Source of the DNA: Adiantum capillus-veneris
Lineage: Eukaryota > Streptophyta > Polypodiopsida > Polypodiales > Pteridaceae
Direction of reading: 5' to 3'
Assembly: GCA_014529385.2 (NCBI GenBank)
Contig: CM043944.1
Span: forward strand, 82,144,384 to 82,208,383
DNA: 64,000 bases
Made by a program: the position numbers and the translations under genes. The notes beneath the pieces are model-generated. The model had not been told where the DNA came from. It made no database searches and worked only from the letters and a program-made list of their open reading frames with translations. This document shows, piece after piece, positions 1 to 12,084 of the stretch; position 1 is the first letter of the stretch, and each line of letters begins with the position of its first letter.

Positions 1-140
1 TGCCGTCATCCACATACCACCTATTCTAGTGTCCCATATCACTAGAATAAGCAGTATATGTCATACCCTGATGAATAAGGATATCATTGGTCACACTCAT
101 CGTCAATCTCATAATGTCAAGTCTCATCAGATAAACACTG
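1..140 (-). repeat. R1 repeat family, truncated copy (block A)
   Basis: Reverse complement of the blocks at about 1990-2135 and 4018-4155, and same-strand match to 5470-5600. It includes the CACTAGAAT and CAGGGTATGACATATA segments shared by all R1 copies. The copy is cut by the window edge, so the rest of this R1 unit lies to the left. Confidence 0.85.
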
Positions 141-808
141 CTAAATAATCACCAAATACCATTGGTAGAAGAATGACTTGTATTTTTTCTCTTTACACTC
201 CTCTTAAATTTCAAGCGAAATGATTTCTTTTCCTCCTGGTCCTAAGGGGCATTATTGAATTTTCAAGTAACATGATTGTAAGCTGAGACACACTTTCCTT
301 GGTGGGAAGGGCTACAGTTTTCAATCTTGTACGGTCTGTGTCTTTTTTTTTTTTGCTTTGATATTTGTGTGTCTATATTAAGGAGGAGATAAGCGCTGCT
401 ATGTCCCTTGGTATTTTAGTGTTTGTGTATCCCTTCAAAGATGACCATTGAAAGTAGTTCCTAGAGAAAAAAAATTAAAAAAAATTAAACACGTAATTCT
501 CTTTGAGAGAGCAATGGTGAATATCAAACGTTGGATCATAGTAATCATAGCAATGTTTGTTGATCGAGTTAGGACTTGCCAAAAATATTTTTCCTGACTG
601 AAGAAAATAAGGGCACACCTACAACTCTTTTTCTGTTTTAAGTCAACATTCAAAGATTTTCAGGTATTCAGTACACTACAACTGGTAAAACTTTGTCAAT
701 TTACTTGAAGGAAAGATGTAATCTAGCTGATGTTTTGCTATTTTAGCTAGTTTCAACAACACTGGCAAAATTTTACTAGCTTCTAATTTTCTTGCGACAA
801 CAATCAAT

Positions 809-860
<52 letters not shown>

Positions 861-980
861 TAAAATAAAATAAAAAAAACTTACTCACATATACAGTCCA
901 CCTCACCAATATATGACACCCATCTGTACGACTTGAACTTGTTTAAGCATCTGACGATTTGGATACTAGTCACTTCTTCA
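141..980. other. Intergenic AT-rich stretch without a recognisable gene
   Basis: No frame here has a recognisable motif. The stretch holds A/T runs and a (TA)n microsatellite at about 813-854. Short open frames on the minus strand (435-653, 676-909) are low complexity and I do not call them. Confidence 0.6.
813..854. repeat. (TA)n microsatellite
   Basis: About 20 uninterrupted TA units followed by TAAAA repeats. Confidence 0.95.
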
Positions 981-1060
981 AACTGCCTCCAGGTACATAA
1001 CGTTGTCATGAAGCTCACTAAACTGCCTCCAGGTACGTAACGTTGTCATGAAGCTCACTA
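981..1060. repeat. 40-bp tandem duplication
   Basis: Two abutting 40-bp copies (981-1020, 1021-1060) that differ at one base. A diverged form of the first part recurs at about 3100-3118, just beyond the right arm of foldback element 1. Confidence 0.9.
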
Positions 1061-1252
1061 ATCACACCGTAAATCCCCTTCTTTTATTTTTACAGTATTA
1101 CTTATCACATTCAGGTCATATTCCACTAACACTATTCTAAAAGATTCTCGGCTGGCGTTCTTTATGTACCAATCCACTATCTAACCTAATCTCTTACTTC
1201 GTACTTCATTTGTTAAATATGCTAACTCTCTTATCTACAACTCTGGATGTGT

Positions 1253-1412
1253 CTATTGTTCCCATTCCAAAAGAGAACAACATAGTTACAACCCTCTCCA
1301 GCTTGTACGAGCATTCTATTTTTGTGTGACCACCTATTGCTCCCATTCCAAAAGAGAACAACATAGTTACAACCCTCTCTAGCTTGTACGAGCATTCTAT
1401 TTTTGAATGGTC
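1253..1412. repeat. 80-bp tandem duplication inside the left foldback arm
   Basis: Two copies (about 1253-1332 and 1333-1412) of a segment containing CCCATTCCAAAAGAGAACAA. The right arm has one copy only, so the duplication came after the inverted structure formed. Confidence 0.85.
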
Positions 1413-1657
1413 ATTCTCTCAATTATATCTCTCTATGCACACACACATTGCTTTGGCTTTTCTTTCTCATTAATTTAAAGGATTTTTTATTATGATCATT
1501 TGACATTAAGATATACTCATGTGAGCTAAGGTAGTGAACAACATTTTGTAAGTATCCTCCTACTCAAACATGTTCCAAATTGGTCTCACACATGTGATGA
1601 ATGCTATATTTTTTATTTATTTTTATGCCTAGCCTAGTCTATTGTTCACAGACACAC

Positions 1658-1841
1658 AGATCCGCCGATTTAGGCAGTGTGTAAATGCTCACCTTGGTGT
1701 AGATTCGCCGATTTAGGCAACACCAGTTATCTGTACAGATCCGCCGATTTAGGCAGCACACTGACAACTTGCAAATTCACAATGGTAAATGCAGATCTGC
1801 CGATATAGGCAGCATTAGTGCAGATTCGCCGATTTAGGCAG
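1658..1841 (+). repeat. R1 array of GAT(T/C)CGCCGATTTAGGCA motifs
   Basis: Five occurrences of an 18-bp motif (consensus GATTCGCCGATTTAGGCA) spaced about 35-45 bp apart by unlike spacers. The core CGATTTAGGCA is the conserved part. Regularly spaced short motifs in a transposon arm are typical of transposase-binding or foldback subrepeats (inference). Confidence 0.85.
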
Positions 1842-2610
1842 TACCAATCACAATATCATGTTGCAGTGTGGCTGGCCACCACTGTAACTAGTATGATTTT
1901 GTTACCCGGGTACATAATGAAAGTGATTTGGATTTGGACTTATATTGTGGAATTGGAATTGGATTGGGATTTGGTATCTGGTGATTATTACGACAGTGTT
2001 TATGTGATGAGACTTGACATTATGAGATTGATGATGAGTGTGACCAATGATATCCTGATTCATCAGGGTATGACATATACTGCTTATTCTAGTAGTATGG
2101 GACACTAGAATAGGTAGTATGTGTATGACAACATCCATAAGCTAATGTTGTTTAGTTTCATAATTTTTTCTTTTATTATGTGATGTTTTTGACACAACAT
2201 ACTAATCACTGTTTTTGACAAGTATTGTTTGCAGATTTTTATGTTCGCAACTGAGGACAGTTGCTTTCCGACAGAGAGATATGTTATGGAATTGATATCT
2301 TATTATTTATTGCAGTTGTGATAGGTGGAAAAGGCTTGATCGAGCTAAGCTATTGCAAAAGGATATCATATTTTATGTACATTTTGTTATTCAAGTGCTC
2401 TTTATGGGCTTTGGCCATTTATGACCGGCGCTTTGTACTCACTTTGACCATTCAAGATCTATAAATTAAATACGTGCAAGAGGGAAATGGTCACTCTTGC
2501 ACGGGGGGAGATTGCACCCAGTGTCTGTGTATTCTTCTCTGCTCTCCTCTCTTCGCTCTCGCCGTGCTTGCGTAGCACTCCACTCTAGGAGGTGCGCTAC
2601 ACGTGCGCTT
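1842..2610 (+). repeat. R1 repeat family, copy a (blocks A and B)
   Basis: Block A (about 1861-2135) and block B (about 2236-2600) match the copies at 3870-4640, 4930-5735 (reverse), 7370-7585 (reverse) and 10105-10475 (reverse). Block B runs from GACAGTTGCTTTCC through a CCGG-rich segment to the CGTGCAAGAG hairpin and a G-rich run. No protein-coding frame is conserved between copies. Confidence 0.8.
2473..2503 (+). other. Conserved R1 hairpin (10-bp stem, 11-nt loop)
   Basis: CGTGCAAGAG, an 11-nt loop, then the perfect complement CTCTTGCACG, followed at once by GGGGGAG. The same palindrome is kept in the copies at 4489-4519 (one mismatch), 5083-5113 and 10249-10279. Confidence 0.85.
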
Positions 2611-3084
2611 GCAATTATCGCATGTGTGAGACCAATTTGGAGCATGTTTGAGTAGGAGAGTACTTACAAACTGTTGTTCACTGTCCAAAGCACCTTAGCT
2701 CACTTGAGTAGTTGTATAGCTAAATGACAAATGATTGTAATGAAAAATCCTTTAAATTAATGAGAAACCAAAGCCGAAGCAGTGTGTGCGTGCATAGAGA
2801 GCTATAATTGAAAGAATGACTATTTGGATTAGGGGATCGCACAAAAATAGAATGCTCTTACAAGTTGGAGAGGGTTGAAACTTTTTTGTTCTCTTTTGGT
2901 ATGGGGATAGTAGACACATCCAGAATTGTAGACAAGAGAGTTAGCATACTTAACAAATAAAGTATTGAGTAAGAGATTAAGCTAGATAGTGGATCGGTAT
3001 AGAAAGAATGCCAGCTGAGAATCCTTTAGAATAGTATTAGTGGAATATGACATGAATGTGATAAGTACTACTGTAAAAATAATA

Positions 3085-3479
3085 CTAGTCACTTCTACAA
3101 ACCACCTCTAGGTACGTAATTTCTCGTTGTTTTCCACGGTATTTTTCTCCTTAATGAATCCATTCCTACATATATCTACGGCTATCATATTTCTTAAGAT
3201 CACATCACTTACGCAACATATCTCGTCTACCTATACTGCAATGACATCGATTAACATATTCCTACAATAATACTCACTTTATCTACTTGCTTGGAAGTTT
3301 ATATTGTTGGTGCATATATTCAAGGACACAACATCAAGCAGTTTGCAATAAGGATAATACCACTGGACAATTTGAAAGCAAAAAGATCTTTTACTTCCTT
3401 GCATTTTCTTATGGCATATGAATTAAGAATCCATAAAGTTCTGGCTTGTGCTTACACTGCCTGTAATTTCTATTGAGAG
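3085..3479. other. Spacer between foldback elements, no gene seen
   Basis: AT-rich. A 61-codon frame at 3291-3476 has no recognisable motif. It starts with a diverged piece of the 40-bp unit seen at 981-1060. Confidence 0.5.
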
Positions 3480-3647
3480 AATTCGGCATTAAGCTATGCA
3501 GCTACTCATATGAGTTGTGGTGTTTTGAGTTAGTGAATAAAAATTTGTAAGTACTCTGCTACTCCACTACACTCCAATGTGGTGTCACATAGGTAGTACA
3601 TGTTTTGTATTTTTATGTCTTGTCTAGTCCATTGGTCACATGCACAC

Positions 3648-3868
3648 AGATTCGCCGATTTAGGCAGTGTGTAAATGCTCATCTTGGTGTAGATTCGTCG
3701 ATTTAGGCAACACAAGTTATCTCTGCAGATCTGCCGATTTAGGCAACACACTGAAAAATTACAGATTCACAAGGGTAAATGCAGATTCACTGATTTAAGC
3801 AGCATTAGTGCAGATTCGCCGATTTAGGCAACATGTCTTATTGGTGTAGATTCGTCGATTTAGGCAAT
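3648..3868 (+). repeat. R1 motif array, left arm of element 2
   Basis: Six occurrences of the GATTCGCCGATTTAGGCA motif, two with GTCGATTTAGGCA and one degenerate (GATTCACTGATTTAAGCA), spaced 30-50 bp apart. Confidence 0.85.
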
Positions 3869-4488
3869 ACTAATCACAAAATCATGCTGCAGTGGCTGGC
3901 CACCACTGTAACTGGTATGATTTTGTTAGCCGCGTACATAATGAAAGTGATTTGGATTTGGACTCACATTGTGTAATTGGAGTTGGGATTTGGTATCTGA
4001 TGATTATTTTATCACAGCAGTGTTTATGTGATGGGACTTGACATTTATGATATTGATGATGAGTGTGACCAATGATATCCTGATTCATCAGGGTATGACA
4101 TATACTTCTCATTCTAGTGGTATGGGACACTAGAATAGGTAGTATGTGGATGACGTCATGCATAACCAATGTGTCTAATTTTATGACTTTTCTTTTACTA
4201 TTTGATACATATTTCTAATCATTGTTTTTCACAAGTATTGTTTGCAGATTTTCATCTTCGCAACTGAGGACAGTTGCTTTCCAACGGAGAGGTATATTAT
4301 AGAATTGACATTTTATTATTTATTGCAGCTGACAGGTGGAAAAGACTTTACCAAGCTAGGCTACTACAAAATGATATTATATTTATGTATATTTGATTAT
4401 TCAAGTGCTCTTTATGAGCTTTGGCCATTTATGACCGGCCGACGAGTTTGTACTCACTTTGACCATTCAAGAATCTATAAATTAAATA

Positions 4489-4519
4489 CGTGCAAGAGGG
4501 AAATGGTCACTCTTTCACG
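4489..4519 (+). other. R1 hairpin, copy b
   Basis: CGTGCAAGAG paired with CTCTTTCACG across the same 11-nt loop; one mismatch (G to T) compared with the other copies. Confidence 0.8.
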
Positions 4520-4636
4520 GGGGGAGATTGCACCCAGTGTCTGTCTCATTCTTCTCTCCTCTCTTCTCTCCTCTCTCGCCGTGCTAGGCGTGACACTCCG
4601 CTCTAGGAGGTGCGTCTGCGTATGCTCTCTTCTTCT

Positions 4637-4729
<93 letters not shown>
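4637..4729. repeat. (CT)n microsatellite at the centre of foldback element 2
   Basis: About 45 CT units preceded by (TTC)n. Open frames across it are artefacts of the repeat. Confidence 0.95.
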
Positions 4730-4731
<2 letters not shown>

Positions 4732-5082
4732 GTTGTTCCTCTCTATTCGCGTGAATCGTTGATCATGTGCTATGCCAGGTGTCAGGTATGCGGATTTGTT
4801 CATTTATGGTTAGTAGCATGTTGTTTCGGGTATTTTGCAGGGCAGCCACGCATCCGTCTGTAGCAGAAAAGGATTGACATAGCTAGACTATTGCAAAGGA
4901 TATCATAAAAAGCCTATGAGAATATAATCAAACCGTACTTGAACAGAGAGAGAGCGAGAGCGTGATAGAACGAGAGAGCATGTGCAGGCGCACCTCCTAG
5001 AGCGGAGTGCTATGCCGGCACAACGAGAGAGAAGAGAGGAGAGGTGAGAAGAAGAACACAGACACTGGGTGCAATCTCCCCC

Positions 5083-5113
5083 CGTGCAAGAGTGACCATT
5101 TCCCTCTTGCACG
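5083..5113 (-). other. R1 hairpin, copy c
   Basis: Perfect 10-bp stem CGTGCAAGAG/CTCTTGCACG with an 11-nt loop. The C run on its left is the complement of the G run seen in the plus copies. Confidence 0.85.
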
Positions 5114-5736
5114 TATTTGTTATATAGATTTCTTGAATGGTCAAATTGGTTACAAACTGGCCGGCCGGTCATAAATGGCCAAAGCTCATAAAAGAGCACT
5201 TGAATAATAAAATGTACAATGTATATACTTTCATTCGCATAGGCCTAGCTCGGTCCTAGTATTTTCCACCTGTCAACTGCAACAAATAATAAAATGTCAA
5301 TTCTGTAACATACCTCTTCGTTGGAAAGCAACTGTCCTCAATTGCGAAGCTAAAAGTCTGCAAACAATGCTTGTCAAAAACAATGATTAGTATGTTGTGT
5401 CAAAAACATCACATAATAAAAGAAAAAATTATGAAACTAAACAACATTAGCTTATGCCTACCTTCATCCACATACTACCTATTCTAGAGTCCCATACCAC
5501 TAGAATAAGCAGTATATGTCATACCCTGATGAATCAGGATATCATTGGTCACACTCATCATTAATCTCATAATGTCAAGTCTCATCACATAAACACTGCC
5601 ATAATAATCACCAGATACCAAATCCCAATCCAATTCCAATTCCACAATATAAGTTATTTCATTAAGTACCCAAGTAACAAAATCATACTAGTTGCAGTGG
5701 TGGCCAGCCATTACATCATGATTTTGTGATCGGTGT

Positions 5737-5900
5737 TGCCTAAATCGGCGAATCTACACCCGACGTGCTGCCTAAATCGGTGAATCTGCATTTGATATAA
5801 GTTCAAAAAGCGTGAATCTGTAGTTTGTTGTTGTGCTGCCTAAATCGGTGAATCTGCTCATAGATGAGCATTGACACACTGCCTAAATCGGCGGATCTGT
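5737..5900 (-). repeat. R1 motif array, right arm of element 2
   Basis: Four clear occurrences of TGCCTAAATCGGCGAATC or close variants, the complement of the plus-strand motif, with one decayed unit around 5805-5820. Confidence 0.85.
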
Positions 5901-6075
5901 GTGCTTGTGACCAATGGACTAGACAAGGCATAAAGGAGAAAAGAAAAATAGTTACTATGTTGACATCGCAGTGCAGTATATCAAGGCACTTACAAATTTT
6001 GTGTACAATTCCAAAACACCGTGGCTCACATGAGTAGCTGTAGGGTTTATTGACAAATCATCAAAAAAGTACTTG

Positions 6076-7369
6076 TAGTACAATTAGAAGCCATGATCGA
6101 AGCATTGGATGGAGTATTCAGTGAGCAGATAATGTAGAGAAATGAAATTTAAAAATAAAAGTGATGTATCTGAGATTCCATTTGATAAGTATCAGTGATC
6201 ACATGAGAGATGTTGGGTTGCCTAATCTATAAAAGATTGTTGGTAAAGCAATTATGAAAAGGGGAGTGAGGTTAATGTACATACCTTGAGGGTACACTGC
6301 ATCAAAATTATATGAGCCAGTGTGTTTGTAGAGAGAGATATGATCGTAACTTGCATCTGAGGCGTGTCAAACAGATTTGTAGAAGCTAAGGAGAACTACG
6401 AATATCAGACTTGCACCATAGTATAATTAACAATTCCAAAATATGTTAATTTTGTGTTAGTAATTTGAAATAAAATAAAATTCTATGTGGTCTGTTGAGA
6501 ATTTGATTCAAGATTAGTGTGAGATCCATATTTAGAACATACAATGTTAGCACTTTGATTCAACCATTGGAAAATAAATTAACTGAACCTGGAACACAAA
6601 TTAAAAGTTAGCCATAGTCCTGCGAAAATGGAAATGTGAGAAAATGTTGCAGTCCTAACGAAATAGCACAGATAAACAAAAACCATGAACAAGGCATAAA
6701 AAAATGTAAATCAGGAGAGCTAATTGGATTTTATAGTGCAATGTGGGAGACAAAATTACATTGAGGACTAACAGACATCTACGATGATTAATCGTGACTT
6801 ATTGGACAAACAACCCAAAAGTAATTTGATCTTGAGCTGCCTTTGCCTAGAAGGCTTTATTATGACAAAATATGTGTTAAGTAGAGCTAGAACTAGGGAT
6901 GAGTATATAGATTTTTGGTTCTCTTTGGCGGTCGAAGAAGAGATGATGATTTTATGTTGAGCAGGGGACGTTGTGATGAAAAATGTTGTTTTATGTCGGG
7001 GCTAGTGTAGGCATAGACTAGAAAATCTAGAAAAATGACAAGTAATGAATAAATAAAGAAATTAGAGGGGTTTTTTATCACCGTAGATACGGTGAACTTC
7101 TGCTTCCCAGTTGTAACCTGCAGCAATTGGGGTCATTTCGTATGATTTTAGCTAGATAGTTTGCTCATATCCCTCGGAATTGATTTTTTTTTTCCAGACT
7201 ATGAAGCATTAACAAGCCTCGTCTCCCCTCTTCGTCTCATTTCCCCTTCCGGAATCTATCTCACTACTGTTCCTTTCTCCTCCTTTCTCGTCCTCGAGTA
7301 TCATCGTACATTAAATTTAATTTATTCTATTAATATGTTTAATTTACATATTTTGAGTAAATTGCAGGG
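6076..7369. other. AT-rich region without a recognisable gene
   Basis: I find no conserved frame, splice-bounded coding segment or repeat shared with the rest of the window. A 77-codon minus frame (6893-7126) and a 75-codon plus frame (7161-7388) show no family signature. Confidence 0.5.
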
Positions 7370-7585
7370 CTCTCTTGCACGTATTTAATTTATAGATTCT
7401 TGAATGGTCAAAGTGAGTACAAACTGGCCGGCCGGTCATAAATGGCCAAAGCTCATAAAGAGCACTTGAATAATAAAATGTACATAAAATATGATATCCT
7501 TTTGCAATAGCTTAGCTCAGTCAAGCCTTTTCCACCTGTCACACCTGCAATAAATAATAAGATATCAATTCCATAACATTTGAGG
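7370..7585 (-). repeat. R1 fragment, copy e (block B, cut inside the hairpin)
   Basis: Matches block B in reverse, from ATTCCATAACAT back to CTCTTGCACG. Homology stops abruptly within the hairpin: only one stem arm remains, at about 7373-7382. The break is therefore at the same palindrome conserved in the other copies. Confidence 0.8.
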
Positions 7586-9414
<1,829 letters not shown>

Positions 9415-9465
9415 TCAAAGACTAGACCGAGCTAGGCCTATGCGAATGAAAATATATATTGTACA
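9415..9465 (+). repeat. R1 fragment, copy g (short)
   Basis: About 50 bp (GACCGAGCTAGGCCTATGCG and following) is the reverse complement of 10375-10425. The two lie about 0.9 kb apart in opposite orientation. Confidence 0.75.
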
Positions 9466-10104
9466 TTTGACATTGGTTTCGCAATGTTAAAGTGCCGCGA
9501 ATGGGTGACCACTAACCTAATCCAATTCATTGAATCCCTCTGGGTGTATGGGAGGACATGCAAGCTACATGTTGGATGAAAAAGTTCCCTATCGATTCTG
9601 TGGCATTGTTTATCCTTTTAAAAAAAATTCTTGAATAGCAGGTTTACTGTTTTGGCTTAAGTCTCTTGAGATTCATTTCGACGACATTACAATTTTCTCT
9701 ACATTTTTTTTCTACATACTCAATCTAATTAATTCATTTTCTTAATTAAACACGATGCTCTTATTAACTATAATCGGATCCTAATTTACTAGTCTCCATA
9801 AGATCTAATTAACCTGACAATTAAGGTGTCTTTATATCTATATGTATATACATATAACTATGATAAATTACATTCAATTAGACCAACAACCTCATGATCA
9901 AGAGAATTTCTGAAATTAATAAACTTCGCTCATGGTATGATTGTGATGATTCTCTTCGTGGGCGTGAGGATCATACCACCAGGAGCGTTTCGCAGGCTCT
10001 CATACCATTGCTACAGCCGGAGGCATGGAGCTCCCTACAAAACATCTGAAATAGCATACTACAAACCATAAACAGACTAATCGACATACCTGGCAACCAC
10101 ATGG
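9466..10104. other. AT-rich spacer between two inverted R1 fragments
   Basis: No gene signature. 9970-10070 is slightly GC-richer and unidentified. Confidence 0.45.
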
Positions 10105-10475
10105 ATGCATAATCACGAACAGAGAGAGAACAGAGAGCGAGAGAGAGTAATATGGCTCGTGCAGGTGCACATCCTAGAGCGGAGTGCTACGCCTGGCACG
10201 GCGAGAGAGGAAAGAAGAATGAGACGGACACTGGGTGCAATCTCCCCCCGTGCAAGAGTGACCATTTTCCTCTTGCACGTATTTCATTTATAGATTTCTT
10301 CAATGGTCAATGTGAGTACAAACTGGCCGGCCGGTCATAAATGGCCAAAGCTCATAAAGAGCACTTGAATAATAAAATGTACAATATATATTTTCATTCG
10401 CATAGGCCTAGCTCGGTCTAGTCTTTTCCACCTGTCAACTACAATAAATCATAAAATATCATTTCTATAACATTG
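10105..10475 (-). repeat. R1 fragment, copy f (block B with hairpin)
   Basis: Reverse-oriented block B with the GCGGAGTGCTA segment, the C-rich run, the hairpin and the CTGGCCGGCCGGTCAT segment. It matches 5000-5330 closely. Confidence 0.85.
10249..10279 (-). other. R1 hairpin, copy f
   Basis: Perfect 10-bp stem CGTGCAAGAG/CTCTTGCACG with an 11-nt loop that differs by one base from copy c. Confidence 0.85.
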
Positions 10476-10490
10476 CCCACACCGAATCGC

Positions 10491-10750
10491 TTCACTATAA
10501 AAAAAATACAAAAACAATGTGTGAAATGTTTATTGAAATTACATATACAAACATTCACGAGATACACATGTACCTTCTGTGTTGCATTTATATGCCCGTA
10601 CCAAAATAATTACACGTATAAAACGCTATTATACGCCAAAATCTTGTATAATCACCATATTGCCATTTTGTTTTTTGATCGAAGCTTTTTCGATCGAAAG
10701 ATATCTTATATAAGAAACCGTCGCCGGTTTCGATCGAAAGTAGTTCTAGA
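10491..10750. repeat. Possible DNA-transposon terminus with TCGATCGAAAG motif cluster
   Basis: Starts with CACTATAAAAAAAATAC, which resembles a CACTA-type end. It contains CGTATAAAACGC and two TCGATCGAAAG motifs within 160 bp. A related cluster in mostly inverted order lies at about 16990-17200. The matching outer end was not found, so termini and superfamily are uncertain. Confidence 0.35.
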
Positions 10751-10879
10751 GCTTCAGAAGATTGTTGAGATAGATAGAGCTTGAGATTGCCAGAGCTTGA
10801 GGAGGATTTTAGGACAACCAGAGCTTGAGGTAACATTTTCAACTTGTATTGCTCTTTTCTAACTTGTTTTTGTGTGTTG

Positions 10880-11180
10880 TGCCAGACTCGTGTGATACAA
10901 CTGTTTTACTCTCACCACAGAGTTGGCTTGTAGGTTATAGGCCACTTCATGGTGTGTAGCCATCCGGCTCACTCCAGAAGTGTGTAGAAATTCATCACTT
11001 TTCTCGTGCTATGCAGCCACTTGGCTCACTATAGCGAAGGGTTTTAGGACAGACTTAGATTCTCACTCCTGTGGTGCAGTTGTCTATCTCTCACCACAGG
11101 GGTGAGTTTATGGTTTAGTGTTCGACTCGTGGTGTGTAATAGGCATGATGCTACTCCTCTCGCTCCAGAGTAGCCTATAG
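10880..11180. repeat. Imperfect ~180-bp tandem repeat
   Basis: TCTCACCACAG recurs at about 10910 and 11090, each copy continuing with GTGGTG and GGCTCACT-like segments. Diverged; no coding potential seen. Confidence 0.5.
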
Positions 11181-11249
11181 GTTTCTCAATTTCAGATTAG
11201 CTCAAATTATCATTTGTTTCACATACACACAAGAGTTTCTCTTTGTCAA

Positions 11250-11740
11250 GCAGAGAGTGGAGAGATGCATAGTTTATGCCCTCTTCATCTTTGTGTGATG
11301 CACTAGCTACCCTTGTGTTTCAAACTCCAAAGACACATCATTGTTCATCACTAGATGACTTGGTGCTGTCTTGGATGTAAATACATACGATATTTGGCCT
11401 ACATCTGAGATTGTTAAGTTTTCCGCTAATGTTTGTGTTGTGAGTTCCACACACTTCATCAGGGATTGGATTAAGTCATATCACCATTCTTACTACATAG
11501 AAATATGAGATATACGCTTGTCTACCTAGGAGTGAAGAGATGCATACCTATGTTCTCTTCATCTTAGCATGACACGCCTTGTATTTTCTGATCCATAGAT
11601 ATGCCACTTATTACTAGATGAATTGGTGTTGTCTTGGATGTAAATATGTATGATGTTTGACTACAATCCAAGATTTCTAAATTATTCGCTGATGGTTGTG
11701 TTGTGCATTCCACACACTTCATCAGGGATTAGATTGATTA
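11250..11740. repeat. Imperfect ~270-bp tandem repeat
   Basis: Two copies (about 11256-11480 and 11528-11740) share GAGAGATGCATA, TTGGTGTTGTCTTGGATGTA and CACACACTTCATCAGGGATT. It lies just upstream of the kinase pseudogene and may be 5' flanking or older transposon sequence. Confidence 0.7.
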
Positions 11741-12084
11741 AAGTATCAATCAACATTACAGCAACGTCCAAGACTTGTGTTGAGTGTACCTCACACCAGC
11801 TGGGTTGTTCACATTCACGCTCGGATTGTTTATGTGTAGAGCACCTAACAGGGTCCAATTCTTGTGATGAGCGTACCTCACTCCTGGCCTGTTCACCTCT
11901 TGCCATTTCTCTCTTTGTGTATTCTCCTCTCTATTGTACCATGTATGTATTGCAATAATAATATATCGTCGTTTGCTATGAATTAAGTCAAGTTGTGTAT
12001 GAAATCTGGATTAACAAACATGACACAGATTTGATAGTTTTTCTTCTTCTTTGAGAACATTTATGTTATAAAATTATATCTTGC

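Larger units (their letters stand above)
1083..3084. mobile_element. Foldback-like element 1 with ~0.5-kb inverted arms
   Basis: The arm 1083-1600 is the diverged reverse complement of 2616-3084. Matching landmarks are TTTTTACAGTA...CTTATCAC at the outer ends, GAACAACATAG/TTTTTGTTCTC in the middle and GGTCTCACACATG at the inner ends. The ~1 kb between the arms carries an R1 unit (tandem array, blocks A and B, hairpin). Long arms around a non-coding core suit a foldback or long-TIR Mutator-like element. I could not define a target-site duplication and there is no transposase. The two arms differ by several indels, so the element is not young. Confidence 0.6.
3480..6075. mobile_element. Foldback-like element 2: two complete R1 units in inverted orientation
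   Basis: The arm 3480-4640 (+) and the arm 4930-6075 (-) carry the same modules in mirror order: entry segment with AAATTTGTAAGT, motif array, block A, block B, hairpin, then GAGGTGCG near the centre. The arms are about 1.1 kb each and meet around a (CT)n tract at 4637-4729. The structure could fold into a very long hairpin. No transposase is encoded. I could not identify a target duplication at either end. Confidence 0.65.

Noticed and set aside
1658-1841. Regularly spaced short repeats resembling a CRISPR array
   Set aside because: Repeats are 18 bp and imperfect, spacers vary in length, and the array sits in a plant transposon arm and recurs inverted nearby; no cas genes.
2473-2503. Helitron 3' hairpin
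   Set aside because: An 11-nt loop is too long, no CTRR end follows at the usual distance, and sequence beyond the hairpin is shared between copies.
4242-4754. 170-codon plus frame in R1 block B
   Set aside because: Not kept in the other R1 copies and ends in the (CT)n tract.
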